Source: Mucilaginibacter sp. SMC90 (GTDB lineage Bacteria > Bacteroidota > Bacteroidia > Sphingobacteriales > Sphingobacteriaceae). From it: DNA of 64,000 bases. A model generated the notes under the pieces. It was given only the letters and a program-made list of their open reading frames with translations. It had not been told where the DNA came from and searched no databases. Positions 18,700-28,149 of this stretch are shown one piece after another. The translations under genes were made by a program, and so were the position numbers. Where the stretch lies: NCBI RefSeq assembly GCF_022811725.1, contig NZ_CP094527.1, forward strand, positions 1,054,001 through 1,118,000, read 5' to 3'. Position 1 is the stretch's first letter. Each line of letters starts with the position of its first letter.

Positions 18700-19770
18700 A
18701 TGAAGCAAATGGATGTATTTAAAAAGATAGGTGGGATTTTAAAGGAGCTTAATGATCAATATGACTACCTTGCTGCTGATCCCAGCGAACTTAACGAACT
18801 TGAATTAGAACTTTTTGTAGCCAACGCCCATTTTTTAAAAGACCATGCCGAAATTTTGCGCCGTATCAACGAGCGCGCGGCAGCTCCCGCACCTCCAACC
18901 GAAAAAACAGAGCCGGTAGCTGAGCAACCAAAACCGGTGATACCGGTGGTTCCGCCTGCGCCTGTTACACCGCCGCCTGTAAAGCGCGAAGCTTTATATG
19001 AGCAGCGCTTTTTTGAGCCGGTGGTGCAGCAGCAGCATATTCCTGTTCCGGTTGATAAGATTGAGCTTACCAGCAATGCTGAGCCTGTGGCCCCTGTGCC
19101 TTTTAACAACCCGGTAAAAATTGAGGTGATAGATACGGAGCCGGCAATAAAAGAAACAGTTGAACCGCAGATAAATATCGCTGCCGAAAAAGAGGTTGAC
19201 AGTTATTCGTTTCAGCAGGAGATTCAGGAAGGGAGCGGTTTTGAACTTAATTTAAATGAAGCAGATACGTGGGATGATGAAGCCGACCGTTTTGAGCAGG
19301 AAGAACTGATAAGCCAGCTTCCCGAAAAGCCCGTTGAAATAGCCCCAATAGCCGAGCAGCCAAAATCTTTGCCTGTAATTGAGCCGGTAAAGCCTGCTGA
19401 ACAGCCTGTTACCGCAACAGCGCCGGCAGATACGACCAGCCAGCAGGTACTTACCTTCAACCAGCGGATAATGGCCCAAAAGGCCGAAAAAACTAATGTT
19501 GCAGCAACAAGTACTACTACCGAGCTGCCTGTTACCGATCTGAAATCGGCCATAAACCTGAACGATAAGTTGTTGTACATTAAAGATTTGTTTAATGGTT
19601 ACAGCCTGGCCTACAGTGAAGCTATAGAGATAGTGAACCGCTTTAATACTTTTGAAGAGGCTGAACGTTTCCTGAAAACAAATTACGTAGTGAAAAATAA
19701 TTGGGAAAGTAAGGCATCAACAGCTGATAAATTTTATGCTTTGCTGCGGAGAAGATATCCTGCGGCGTAA
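18700..19770 (+). CDS. Pro/Glu-rich cytosolic protein of unknown function
   Basis: A 356-residue protein with no signal peptide. Residues 1-60 are helical (VFKKIGGILKELNDQYDYL, ELELELFVANAHFLKDHAEIL). Residues about 62-275 are low complexity, rich in Pro, Val, Glu and Gln and probably disordered. Residues about 285-356 form a conserved-looking helical domain (INLNDKLLYIKDLFNGYSLAYSEAIEIV and FEEAERFLKTNY). I recognise similar architectures in Sphingobacteriaceae but no assigned function. A linker between two helical modules suggests a scaffold or adaptor; this is a guess. The ATG at 18700 is used; the ATG at 18709 is also possible. Confidence 0.7.
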   Translation: MKQMDVFKKIGGILKELNDQYDYLAADPSELNELELELFVANAHFLKDHAEILRRINERAAAPAPPTEKTEPVAEQPKPVIPVVPPAPVTPPPVKREALYEQRFFEPVVQQQHIPVPVDKIELTSNAEPVAPVPFNNPVKIEVIDTEPAIKETVEPQINIAAEKEVDSYSFQQEIQEGSGFELNLNEADTWDDEADRFEQEELISQLPEKPVEIAPIAEQPKSLPVIEPVKPAEQPVTATAPADTTSQQVLTFNQRIMAQKAEKTNVAATSTTTELPVTDLKSAINLNDKLLYIKDLFNGYSLAYSEAIEIVNRFNTFEEAERFLKTNYVVKNNWESKASTADKFYALLRRRYPAA

Positions 19771-19990
19771 GTTAGAAGTTCTAAGTCAAAAGTTCTAAGT
19801 CGGGGGTTCAACGTCGAATCTTGGATTAGGTGCGTTGGGATCTGCTTTTAAACAGGTTCTTTATGATCGGACCTATGACTTTAGGCTCAAGACTTAGAAC
19901 TTAGAATTTTGTGTTGACTTTAGGCTCAAGACTTAGAACTTAAAATTTTGTGTTGACTTCAGGCTTGGGGCTTAATATTTCTGACTTGAG
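19771..19990. repeat. Tandem 39-bp repeat (19877-19954) and related text
   Basis: A 39-bp unit beginning GACTTTAGGCTCAAGACTTA occurs at 19877-19915 and 19916-19954, differing at one position, with a decayed third copy after 19955. The phrase AAGTTCTAAGTC recurs at 19776-19800. No ORF or hairpin of note is present. It lies between two convergent genes. Confidence 0.8.
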
Positions 19991-21256
19991 TTAAACGTTC
20001 GATTTCCTGTTCGAATCAAGCTTGATGAGCGTGAACAGGAGCATAGTAAAGCTTAACAACGATGAGCCTCCATAGCTGATGAACGGTAAGGGGATCCCGA
20101 TAACAGGCACCACGCCGATAGTCATACCGATATTTATAACCACGTGAAAAAACAGCACAGAAGCAACGCCATAACCATAGATACGGGTAAACGGCGAACG
20201 TTGCCGCTCGGCTATGAGAATAACACGTAATATCAGGAACATAAACAGGCTTATTACCGTTAATGAACCGGCAAAACCCCATTCTTCGCCAACAGTACAA
20301 AAAATAAAGTCGGTACTTTGCTCGGGCACAAATGAGTATTGGGTTTGTGTACCATGCAGGTAGCCTTTGCCCCAAAGCTTACCGGAGCCTATAGCTATTT
20401 TTGATTGGTTTACGTTGTAGCCTTTCCCTTTTAAATCGGTAGTGATGCCCAGTAGTATGTTAATACGCTCTGTTTGGTGCCTCTTTAAAACATGGGTATA
20501 AATAAACTTTACGCTAAACATAAATGCTATGGAAATAGCAAGGCCAATAACCATAGTTTTAATGAGCTGCTTGTTACGCTTAAATAAAAAGATAATAAAC
20601 GCAGTTATTGCAACCAGGATCAGTATAATATAAAGTGGGTTATACAGTAACGATGTAACAAAGAGAGTAATGAACAGGCCTGCAATGATCAGGAAATATG
20701 GTGACAAGCCTTCGCGATACAAAACAAATATTAAAGAACAAAATACAAGTGTTGAACCGGTATCGGGCTGCAGCATGATCAGCAGCATCGGGAACCCTAT
20801 GATGGCCGCAGCCATTAAAAATGATTTGGGGTCGGTAACGCGGATATTGGTGCCGCTTAAATATCGCGCCAACAGCAAACACGTGGCAAACTTGGCAAAC
20901 TCTGAGGGTTGTAGCCGAAAGCCGCCACCCATGTTTATCCAGGCCTGGTTACCACCTACGTTTCTGCCTATAATCAATACAAGTACGAGTAAAAATACAA
21001 TTACCACATAAAATGCGGGGGCCAGGGCGGCAATAAACCGGCTTTCGAGTAGCAATATTACAATACCAACCACAATTGATACACAGATGTAAATGAACTG
21101 TTTACCGTAATTGGTAGATGTATCTACAATGCTGGAGTGGTTAGCGTCAAAAACTGCGGCGTGGATATTGAACCAGCCAATTACACAAAGTATCAGGTAT
21201 ATAAAAACCGTAAGCCAATCTACGTTAAAGAAGAAACTACGTTGCTGGGTGCTCAT
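19991..21256 (-). CDS. rodA: Rod shape-determining protein RodA (SEDS glycosyltransferase)
   Basis: A 421-residue inner-membrane protein of the SEDS family, the peptidoglycan polymerase of the elongasome. It has about ten transmembrane helices. Family signatures include GRNVGGNQAWINMGGGFRLQ with the following PSEFAK, IMLQPDTGSTLVF, and FVPEQSTDFIFCTVGEEWGF, ending VVPVIGIPLPFISYGGSS. Its start codon overlaps the mrdA stop by 4 bp (21253-21256), so translation is coupled. It is the last gene of the mreB-mreC-mreD-mrdA-rodA cluster. Confidence 0.95.
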   Translation of the reverse strand: MSTQQRSFFFNVDWLTVFIYLILCVIGWFNIHAAVFDANHSSIVDTSTNYGKQFIYICVSIVVGIVILLLESRFIAALAPAFYVVIVFLLVLVLIIGRNVGGNQAWINMGGGFRLQPSEFAKFATCLLLARYLSGTNIRVTDPKSFLMAAAIIGFPMLLIMLQPDTGSTLVFCSLIFVLYREGLSPYFLIIAGLFITLFVTSLLYNPLYIILILVAITAFIIFLFKRNKQLIKTMVIGLAISIAFMFSVKFIYTHVLKRHQTERINILLGITTDLKGKGYNVNQSKIAIGSGKLWGKGYLHGTQTQYSFVPEQSTDFIFCTVGEEWGFAGSLTVISLFMFLILRVILIAERQRSPFTRIYGYGVASVLFFHVVINIGMTIGVVPVIGIPLPFISYGGSSLLSFTMLLFTLIKLDSNRKSNV

Positions 21257-23286
21257 GACTTGCTCCTTCCGCCTGTTAACGATTTAATCCAGTTTGCCGG
21301 TTTGTTATTATAAGCCGCTTCCTGCCTCTCTTTTTTTATCGAATCGGCCTTGAATTTCTTAATTGAATCGGCTTTGAATTTTTTTATCGAATCGGCCTTC
21401 ACAGCTCTGATGCTATCACGCCTGCGTTCTTTTTGCAGGTCTTGAGCATAAAGGCTAAGATCGGGCAGACGGTTGGCATTTGCAAAATAATCAACTGTAA
21501 ACCCCGATTCGCGCGGCGTGATCTTGCCTTTTAGATATTTTTCAACTATAAAGCTGGCAATAGGTGCAGCCCAATGCGCACCCTCGCCAGAGTTTTCTAC
21601 AACAACGGCTATTGCAATTTTAGGGTTATCGCGCGGGGCAAATGCCACAAATACCGAGTGGTCCTCACCATGCGGGTTTTGCGCCGTACCGGTTTTGCCG
21701 CACATAATAATGTCTGGTATTTTTGACCTGCGCGCTGTGCCGTTTTCAACCACGGCCTGCATGCCGTTAATAACCGGTTCAAAATATCCCGAATCTATCC
21801 CCACATAATTTTTTTCTACGTATTCCTTTTTGATGACGTTTTCGGTGCCGATAGCTTTAATAAGGTGTGGTTTGTAAAAAAAGCCGCGATTGGCAATGGT
21901 ACACTCCAGGTTGGCCAGTTGTAATGGGGTAGCTAATAACTCGCCCTGGCCTATAGCCAACGCAGCAATAGTGCTTGACCGCCAGCCGCCTTTATGGTAA
22001 GTGTTATCATAATGCAAAGGCGTTGGTACGTTGCCCCGGCTTTCTGCCGGCATGTCAAGGTCAAGCCGGGCACCAAGACCAAATTTCATTACGTTATTTC
22101 GCCATGCATTGAAATTGGCCTCTGTGTTTTTTACCCCATACCGGTCAACAATGCGCTGAAACACCATGGTAAAGTAACCGTTACATGACTCGGCTACCGC
22201 TTTGGCCATATTTACCGTGCCGTGCGCTTCGCCATGGTTACAATGCACTATGCGGTTACCCACCCTGTAATTACCGGTGCAGTAAAAAGTTTCGTTAGGA
22301 TTGATAATGCCTTCTTGTAAGGCAATTAATGCACTCAAAGGTTTAAAAGATGAGCCCGGTGGGTACTGCGCCTGTATAGGCCTTATGAAGAATGGCTTAT
22401 ACGGGTTGTTGTACATTTTGGCAAGGTTATTACCACGCTGACGGCCTACCATCAGGTTGGGGTCATAAGTAGGGCTGCTTACATAACACAAGATCTCGCC
22501 TGATGATGGCTCAATAGCCACAATACCGCCCAGCTTATTTTGCATCAGTTTTTCGCCAAGTCTTTGCAAATCGATATCAAGGGATGATGTAAGGCGCTCG
22601 CCCGAACGGGGTACGGTATCAAGCGCACCATTGGCAAATGAGCCTTTAAAAGCGCCATGTGAATCAACCATTTGAACCTGTACACCACGCTGACCGCGAA
22701 GTACATTTTCATAAGCTTTTTCTACACCGGTAACACCAATATAGTCGCCAAGGCGATAATAGCCGTTTGATCGTTTAATGTCCCTGTCGGTAACCTCGCC
22801 AATGAACCCCAAAAACTGCGCAGCTACAGAATCCGGATAAGTTCGTATGGTGCGGGGCACAATTGAAAAGCCCGGAAATTCAAAAAGTTTTTCCTGCAGG
22901 GCTGCGTATAACTCTACTGGTAGCTGTTTTTCAAATACCGATACGGTATTAGGTGATTGCCTTTTTGCTTTAATAAAACGTTTATCAAAGCCCTCTTTGT
23001 CGATGCCGATCATTTTGCAAAGCAGCAGGGTATCAAGAGGCTTAACTTCTTTGGGGTTAACCATTACATCGTAAATAGGCTCATTTTGTACCAGGATCTT
23101 TCCGTTACGATCAAGTATTGGCCCGCGGGCGGGATAAAGTATGGTGGTACGCCTTACATTGCTGTTTGCGTATATGGTATAGCGGTCATCAACTATCTGG
23201 ATATAATAAAGCCTCCCTAACAGGGCTAATATAATAGCTATAAAGATACCGGTAACAACGTAGCGGCGTTCAAAAAACTTATTCAT
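21253..23286 (-). CDS. mrdA: Penicillin-binding protein 2
   Basis: A 677-residue class B PBP, the peptidoglycan transpeptidase partner of RodA. It has an N-terminal membrane anchor (about 10-30), a PBP dimerisation domain (about 55-215) and a transpeptidase domain (about 250-600). The active-site motifs are complete: SxxK at 312-315 (SSFK), SxN in AESCNGY and KTG in CGKTGTAQ. An unusual basic C-terminal tail carries three consecutive copies of a KADSIKK-type heptad or octad. It overlaps mreD by 4 bp and rodA by 4 bp. Confidence 0.95.
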   Translation of the reverse strand: MNKFFERRYVVTGIFIAIILALLGRLYYIQIVDDRYTIYANSNVRRTTILYPARGPILDRNGKILVQNEPIYDVMVNPKEVKPLDTLLLCKMIGIDKEGFDKRFIKAKRQSPNTVSVFEKQLPVELYAALQEKLFEFPGFSIVPRTIRTYPDSVAAQFLGFIGEVTDRDIKRSNGYYRLGDYIGVTGVEKAYENVLRGQRGVQVQMVDSHGAFKGSFANGALDTVPRSGERLTSSLDIDLQRLGEKLMQNKLGGIVAIEPSSGEILCYVSSPTYDPNLMVGRQRGNNLAKMYNNPYKPFFIRPIQAQYPPGSSFKPLSALIALQEGIINPNETFYCTGNYRVGNRIVHCNHGEAHGTVNMAKAVAESCNGYFTMVFQRIVDRYGVKNTEANFNAWRNNVMKFGLGARLDLDMPAESRGNVPTPLHYDNTYHKGGWRSSTIAALAIGQGELLATPLQLANLECTIANRGFFYKPHLIKAIGTENVIKKEYVEKNYVGIDSGYFEPVINGMQAVVENGTARRSKIPDIIMCGKTGTAQNPHGEDHSVFVAFAPRDNPKIAIAVVVENSGEGAHWAAPIASFIVEKYLKGKITPRESGFTVDYFANANRLPDLSLYAQDLQKERRRDSIRAVKADSIKKFKADSIKKFKADSIKKERQEAAYNNKPANWIKSLTGGRSKS

Positions 23287-23801
23287 TTACGTTCTTTCCT
23301 TCTGAAAAATAGCAGGCCCGAAATTAGTATTAAAAATACGGTAAACAATGAACTCAAAACAACACGGCTTAGTGTGTATTGTATTTCAGAAAAACTAAAA
23401 ACCTCTAAATTAAGCAGGAAAAAATGGTGGAATAAGGTTAGTATCAAAGCGTAAGTGAAAAACCAACGGAAACCCATGATACTTAATGTAGGTTCGGGCT
23501 CATTGTCAAAACCATCCTTTTGCACAGTTATACTAATGAACAGTACCCGTACTAACGCCAGCACAACGCAGGCAGCTGCGTGTAAACCAGGGGTATCATA
23601 AAAAGCATCAATGGTAATACCTAAAACAAAGGACAGTACAAACAATAGTACGTTAGGTACCTCAAAAGGAAGTAAAAGAATAAAAAGAATATAAAAATAC
23701 GGCGTAGCGAGATTATAAAACGTAATGTTTTTTAACAGGAATACCTGCATAAAAGCCAATACGATAAACCTAAGAAGATTAACAAGGATAATCCTACTCA
23801 T
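23283..23801 (-). CDS. mreD: Rod shape-determining protein MreD
   Basis: A small polytopic membrane protein of the rod complex. The open frame extends to ATG 23843, but the ATG at 23801 (MSRIILVNLLRF) is preferred. It starts directly with the first transmembrane helix and overlaps the mreC stop by 8 bp (ATGAGTAG), while the longer form would overlap mreC by 50 bp. About 172 residues with five to six hydrophobic segments follow. Its place between mreC and mrdA is the main basis, because the family is poorly conserved. Confidence 0.85.
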   Translation of the reverse strand: MSRIILVNLLRFIVLAFMQVFLLKNITFYNLATPYFYILFILLLPFEVPNVLLFVLSFVLGITIDAFYDTPGLHAAACVVLALVRVLFISITVQKDGFDNEPEPTLSIMGFRWFFTYALILTLFHHFFLLNLEVFSFSEIQYTLSRVVLSSLFTVFLILISGLLFFRRKERK

Positions 23802-24627
23802 TTTTGTTTTGTACGGCCTCCAGTCCCGTTTGTTCACCTGCAAATTTGTTATTTACCACGTAAACGTATTGCAGTTTTGTAAAATCTACGGCTAAGGCTA
23901 CCTCAACATTGATGAGTAAACCACCGCCTTTGGCGTGCAGGTTAGTAATTTTACCAAATGGTATACCTGTAGGAAAAAGCGAGTAACCGGAGGTAACCAC
24001 CGTATCACCCATTTTAGGTTGTGCGTTATTCTGGATGTCTATTAATAACCCCCTGTGCGGATCAAGATCATTGCCCCATACAAATGAGCCAATATCCTTA
24101 GTGCCGGCAAGCATAGCACTAAACCGGGTGTTTTTATGTAAAACAGATTGAATAATGGCTAAATGATCAGTTACTTCAATAACCTGGCCCACTACCCCGG
24201 CCCCGGTTATTACACCCATATCTTTTTGTATCCCGTCCCTGCTGCCCCTGTCAATAGTAATGTAGTTGCTGCGTTTATTAAAAGAGTTATTGATCACTTT
24301 GGCTACAATATAACTATACTGCTGTTTGTAAACAGTGTCGTTAACCTTACGTTTTTCAACACTGTCAACATAAAAAGAGGCTTTAAGCTGGCCGCGAAGC
24401 TTTGCATTTTCGCGGGCAAGGCTATCGTTGGTTTCTTTTAATGACAGGTAGCTTTTCAACGCATCAACCTGTCCGTACAGTGTGCCGGTTACCTTACTGG
24501 TTGAGTTAATGAAAGATGCTTTTTGAAACGAGTTGTATTTAATATAAATAAGCAGCGAGCTAATCTCAAAAATCAGGAATAAAAAAAACGCGTTATACTT
24601 AGTTATAAATATCCAAAGGTTACGCAT
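23794..24627 (-). CDS. mreC: Rod shape-determining protein MreC
   Basis: A 277-residue periplasmic scaffold linking MreB to the peptidoglycan synthases. It has one N-terminal transmembrane segment (about 8-28), a coiled coil (about 60-90, SLKETNDSLARENAKLRGQL), and the beta-rich MreC core with NRSNYITIDRGSRDGIQKDM-like text and GVVGQVIEV, DTVVTSGYSLFPTGIPFGKI. The gene follows mreB by 90 bp and overlaps mreD by 8 bp. The family call is firm. Confidence 0.93.
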   Translation of the reverse strand: MRNLWIFITKYNAFFLFLIFEISSLLIYIKYNSFQKASFINSTSKVTGTLYGQVDALKSYLSLKETNDSLARENAKLRGQLKASFYVDSVEKRKVNDTVYKQQYSYIVAKVINNSFNKRSNYITIDRGSRDGIQKDMGVITGAGVVGQVIEVTDHLAIIQSVLHKNTRFSAMLAGTKDIGSFVWGNDLDPHRGLLIDIQNNAQPKMGDTVVTSGYSLFPTGIPFGKITNLHAKGGGLLINVEVALAVDFTKLQYVYVVNNKFAGEQTGLEAVQNKNE

Positions 24628-24716
24628 TGATCAGTGAGTTGTTGAATGGTGAGTAGTGAGTAGTTGTATGAATGAGCGATTAACCACTCACTATCCTCTA
24701 CTCACCACTCACTAAA
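24628..24716. repeat. Short inverted, repetitive spacer between mreC and mreB
   Basis: Contains repeated GTGAGTAGTGAGTAG text and its complement CTACTCACCACTCAC, able to form a hairpin between mreB and mreC. It could attenuate read-through from mreB into mreC, or be neutral repeat text. Confidence 0.5.
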
Positions 24717-25739
24717 CTATTGCATTAAAAATTTAAAATTACCGATGTTTTTAAGGGCGGTACCGGTTCCGCGTACTACGGCGCGAAGTGGGTCTTCGGC
24801 AACGTGAACGGGAAGTTTGGTTTTGGCAGCCACACGCTTATCCAGGCCGCGCAATAATGCACCGCCACCGGTTAAATAGATCCCGGTTTGGTAAATATCG
24901 GCCGAAAGCTCGGGTGGAGTAATCTCCAATGCTTTCAATATCGCTTCTTCAATCTTTGAGATCGATTTATCCAAACAATGTGCAATTTCTGTGTATGATA
25001 CCATGATTTGTTTTGGCACGCCTGTCATCAGGTCACGACCCTGAACAGCAAAATCGCCCGGCGGCTCGCTCAACTCAGGAAGGGCAGCGCCAACCTCAAT
25101 TTTAATTTTCTCGGCGGTACGGTCGCCGATCATGATGTTATGCTGACGACGGATATATTGAACGATGTCTGAGTCAAAGTTGTCACCCGCTACGCGGATA
25201 GACTGGTCGCACACGATACCTGATAAAGCGATAACGGCGATCTCGGTAGTACCACCACCAATATCGATGATCATGTTGCCCATAGGCTCTTCCACATCGA
25301 TACCGATACCTACGGCAGCAGCCATTGGTTCGTGTATCAGGTAAACCTCTTTAGCGCCGGCAATTTCGGCCGAGTCACGCACTGCACGTTTCTCCACCTC
25401 GGTAATACCCGAAGGGATACAGATCACCATACGCAGCGATGGAAAGAACCATCCCTTGCCCTGGTTGATCATTTTGATCATCCCGCGGATCATGTGTTCG
25501 GCAGCGTTAAAATCGGCAATTACACCGTCTTTAAGCGGGCGCACGGTACGGATATTATCGTGCGTTTTACCTTCCATTTGCATGGCCTGTCTGCCTATGG
25601 CAATCACTTTATTGGTTGTTCTGTCAAACGCCACGATCGAGGGTTCGTCAACAACAACTTTATCGTTATGTATAATGAGGGTATTTGCTGTACCTAAATC
25701 GATAGCAATTTCTTGTGTAAAAAAGTTAAATAAACCCAT
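24717..25739 (-). CDS. mreB: Rod shape-determining protein MreB
   Basis: A 340-residue bacterial actin that forms membrane-bound filaments organising the elongasome. Actin-fold nucleotide motifs are visible: phosphate-1 DLGTANT (14-20), phosphate-2 IIDIGGGTTEIAVI and the adenosine motif YLTGGGALLRGLD. An amphipathic N-terminus (MGLFNFFTQEIA) fits membrane attachment. It is first in the five-gene rod cluster, and its promoter must lie in 25740-26011, where no other feature is seen. Confidence 0.97.
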   Translation of the reverse strand: MGLFNFFTQEIAIDLGTANTLIIHNDKVVVDEPSIVAFDRTTNKVIAIGRQAMQMEGKTHDNIRTVRPLKDGVIADFNAAEHMIRGMIKMINQGKGWFFPSLRMVICIPSGITEVEKRAVRDSAEIAGAKEVYLIHEPMAAAVGIGIDVEEPMGNMIIDIGGGTTEIAVIALSGIVCDQSIRVAGDNFDSDIVQYIRRQHNIMIGDRTAEKIKIEVGAALPELSEPPGDFAVQGRDLMTGVPKQIMVSYTEIAHCLDKSISKIEEAILKALEITPPELSADIYQTGIYLTGGGALLRGLDKRVAAKTKLPVHVAEDPLRAVVRGTGTALKNIGNFKFLMQ

Positions 25740-26011
25740 CTGGTATTTCTTTCAGTATGTTATGCAAAGTTTATAAAAATACGCTTAAATAAATTAGCAT
25801 TTTGCAATCTTAAGCGTTAAAAAATCACATTTATTGTGTTGCGGTTGGGTTGATAGAGCTTATTTATTAAGTGGTTGACTGGATTTACAGGTAAATTAAG
25901 TTAAAACAGGTCAAAAACATTTTTCCTTTTCACCAAATCAATCTCTACTCTTTAATCAAACGTTTTTAACCGATAAACTACTCACCTAATCAACCCAATC
26001 AACCTTTAAAT

Positions 26012-27544
26012 TTAGTGTTTAAAGTGGCGTACGCCTGTAGTAACCATGGCTAAGCCTTTTTCGTTGCACATGGCTACCGAAAGCTTATCATTAATTGATC
26101 CGCCTGGTTGTAAAATGGCAGTGATACCTGCTTCGGCAGCTAACTCGGCACAATCAGGGAACGGGAAAAATGCATCAGATGCCATTACCGCACCATTCAG
26201 GTCGAAACCAAAACTTTGTGCTTTGATCACCGCTTGCCTAAGCGCGTCAACCCTTGATGTTTGACCAACACCACTCGCCATCAATTGATTATTTTTAGCA
26301 AACACAATGGTATTTGATTTGGTATGCTTTACAATTTTGTTGGCGAAGTACAAATCTTTTAATTCGGCCTCGGTAGGAGCTTTTTCGGTAACGGTTGTCA
26401 TTTGGGCTGGGCCTTCAATAACTGCATCTTTATCCTGCTCAATTACACCGTTCAATAAAGTTTTGAAATGTTTAACGGGCAGTTCAACCGGCTGGCGAAC
26501 CAATAGGATGCGGTTCTTTTTGCCTGAAAGGATTTTTACGGCCTCATCTGTAAACGCCGGAGCGATCAGCACTTCATAAAATAATTTGTCGATCTCAGTA
26601 GCTGTTTCAGCGTCTATCTCGGCATTGGCAATAATTACGCCGCCGAAGGCAGAAACCGGGTCGCAAGCCAAAGCATCAATCCAGGCTTGTTTAATGGTTG
26701 AGCGGGTAGCTACACCACAAGCATTGGTATGTTTAAGGATGGCGATGGTAGGCTCGGTAAACTCATCGATGATGGCAACAGCAGCATCAACATCAACCAG
26801 GTTGTTGTATGAAAGCTCTTTACCGTTCAGTTTGTTAAACATGGCATCAAGGTTACCATAGAATGTACCTTTTTGATGCGGGTTTTCGCCGTAACGTAAA
26901 ACCTGGCTGGTTTGGATACTTTGTTTAAATACCGGAAGCGGTTCGGCCTCGTTAAAATAGTTGAAAATATGAGTATCGTAGTTGGACGATATGTTGAATG
27001 CTTTTTGAGCAAATGAGCGGCGCTGATCAATTGTGGTAACACCATCCTGCGTTTTTAGGATATTTTCCAGACCGGCGTAGTCATCTTTTGAAGCTACGAT
27101 CACTACATCTTTAAAGTTTTTTGCAGCTGCGCGAATCAAAGAAATACCGCCGATATCGATCTTTTCGATAATATCTTCGGCGCTGGCACCTGATGCTACG
27201 GTTTCTTCAAACGGGTACAGATCAACAATCACCAAATCAATTTCAGGAATTTCGTATTGTGCTATTTGCTGTTTATCGCCATCATGATCTCTGCGGGTTA
27301 AAATACCACCAAAAACCTTAGGATGCAGTGTTTTAACACGGCCACCAAGGATAGAAGGATATGAAGTAAGGTCTTCAACCGGGATCACATTTACACCTAA
27401 ATCACGGATAAAAGTTTCGGTACCACCGGTTGAATAGATATTTACACCAAGGCGGTTTAACTCATGAATAATGGGCTCTAAGTTATCTTTGTAATAAACA
27501 GAAATTAAAGCATTTTTTATTTGAACTGACTGGCTCATGTACAC
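26012..27544 (-). CDS. purH: Bifunctional AICAR transformylase/IMP cyclohydrolase
   Basis: Catalyses the last two steps of purine synthesis to IMP; cytosolic. At 510 residues it is full length. The N-terminal MGS-like cyclohydrolase domain (about 1-190) has LISVYYKDNLEP, STGGTETFIRDLG and GGRVKTLHPKVFGGIL. The C-terminal transformylase domain has LRYGENPHQKGTFYG, ILKHTNACGVATR with the catalytic KH pair, and MASDAFFPFPD. The start may be ATG 27544 or the ATG two codons later (MSQSVQIKNAL); the second fits homologues better. Confidence 0.96.
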   Translation of the reverse strand: MYMSQSVQIKNALISVYYKDNLEPIIHELNRLGVNIYSTGGTETFIRDLGVNVIPVEDLTSYPSILGGRVKTLHPKVFGGILTRRDHDGDKQQIAQYEIPEIDLVIVDLYPFEETVASGASAEDIIEKIDIGGISLIRAAAKNFKDVVIVASKDDYAGLENILKTQDGVTTIDQRRSFAQKAFNISSNYDTHIFNYFNEAEPLPVFKQSIQTSQVLRYGENPHQKGTFYGNLDAMFNKLNGKELSYNNLVDVDAAVAIIDEFTEPTIAILKHTNACGVATRSTIKQAWIDALACDPVSAFGGVIIANAEIDAETATEIDKLFYEVLIAPAFTDEAVKILSGKKNRILLVRQPVELPVKHFKTLLNGVIEQDKDAVIEGPAQMTTVTEKAPTEAELKDLYFANKIVKHTKSNTIVFAKNNQLMASGVGQTSRVDALRQAVIKAQSFGFDLNGAVMASDAFFPFPDCAELAAEAGITAILQPGGSINDKLSVAMCNEKGLAMVTTGVRHFKH

Positions 27545-27571
27545 GCTGTTTTTTGAGCCGCAAAGGTAGTA

Positions 27572-27604
27572 ATTAGTGATTAGAGATTGGAGGTTAGAGA
27601 TTAG
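27572..27604. repeat. Left flank of inverted repeat around the S23-type gene
   Basis: Contains TTGGAGGTTAGAGATTAG at 27587-27604, whose exact complement lies at 28114-28131. A further partial copy, TTGGAGGTTAGAGATT, lies near 27634-27650. Text of this kind occurs only around this gene in the window. Confidence 0.65.
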
Positions 27605-27688
27605 TTTTTTTTAATCAATGTTTTTGGAAGCTATTGGAGGTTAGAGATTTGGAAATACTCTTCTTGAAAAGTGTGTTTTTTGAAGGTG

Positions 27689-28054
27689 TTAATTGTCGAG
27701 TTGCTTCTTTAGATAGGAAATATATCCATTAATCATGCGCATGCATTCCTCACAATCTTGCCGCAGGCTGCTTAAAGTTTGGTCATCTATGAGGCTGTTA
27801 TCAAAGGCAATTATCAGATGGTCGATAGTTTCGGCCGCGGATCCACGGGCATTTACAAGAAATTTGGAGGCATCTAAATAATGAAATCTGCCGTGTCCTT
27901 CGGCAATATTGTTCCCGATAGAACGGGATGAACGAATAATTTGATCTGTTAAGCGATATTTTTCCTCCGCAGGAAACGCTTTAACTAATTCAGTGATGTT
28001 GTTTCGAAGTACACGGGCCTTTTTCCAAACCTCGAGATCAGTAAAAGCCCCCAT
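27689..28054 (-). CDS. Four helix bundle protein (S23/IVP family)
   Basis: A 121-residue protein of the S23 ribosomal intervening-sequence family. Typical blocks are present: FTDLEVWKKARVLRNNITEL, YRLTDQIIRSSRSIGNNIAEG, and the later ASKFLVNARGSAAETIDHLI. The fold is a pentameric four-helix bundle, the charge pattern suggests nucleic-acid binding, and the function is mostly unknown. Here it is a stand-alone gene between purH and purN, not inside a 23S rRNA gene. Inverted copies of an 18-bp sequence flank it (27587-27604 and 28114-28131). Confidence 0.88.
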   Translation of the reverse strand: MGAFTDLEVWKKARVLRNNITELVKAFPAEEKYRLTDQIIRSSRSIGNNIAEGHGRFHYLDASKFLVNARGSAAETIDHLIIAFDNSLIDDQTLSSLRQDCEECMRMINGYISYLKKQLDN

Positions 28055-28113
28055 AAAGTATCCTGAAACTTAGATTTTTTTAATAAACGTAACCTTAAAA
28101 CTAAAAAGAAAGC

Positions 28114-28143
28114 CTAATCTCTAACCTCCAACCTCAAATCTCT
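28114..28143. repeat. Right flank of inverted repeat around the S23-type gene
   Basis: CTAATCTCTAACCTCCAA at 28114-28131 is the reverse complement of 27587-27604; the following ACCTCAAATCTCT is a weaker repeat of the same word. Confidence 0.65.
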
Positions 28144-28149
28144 CAATAA

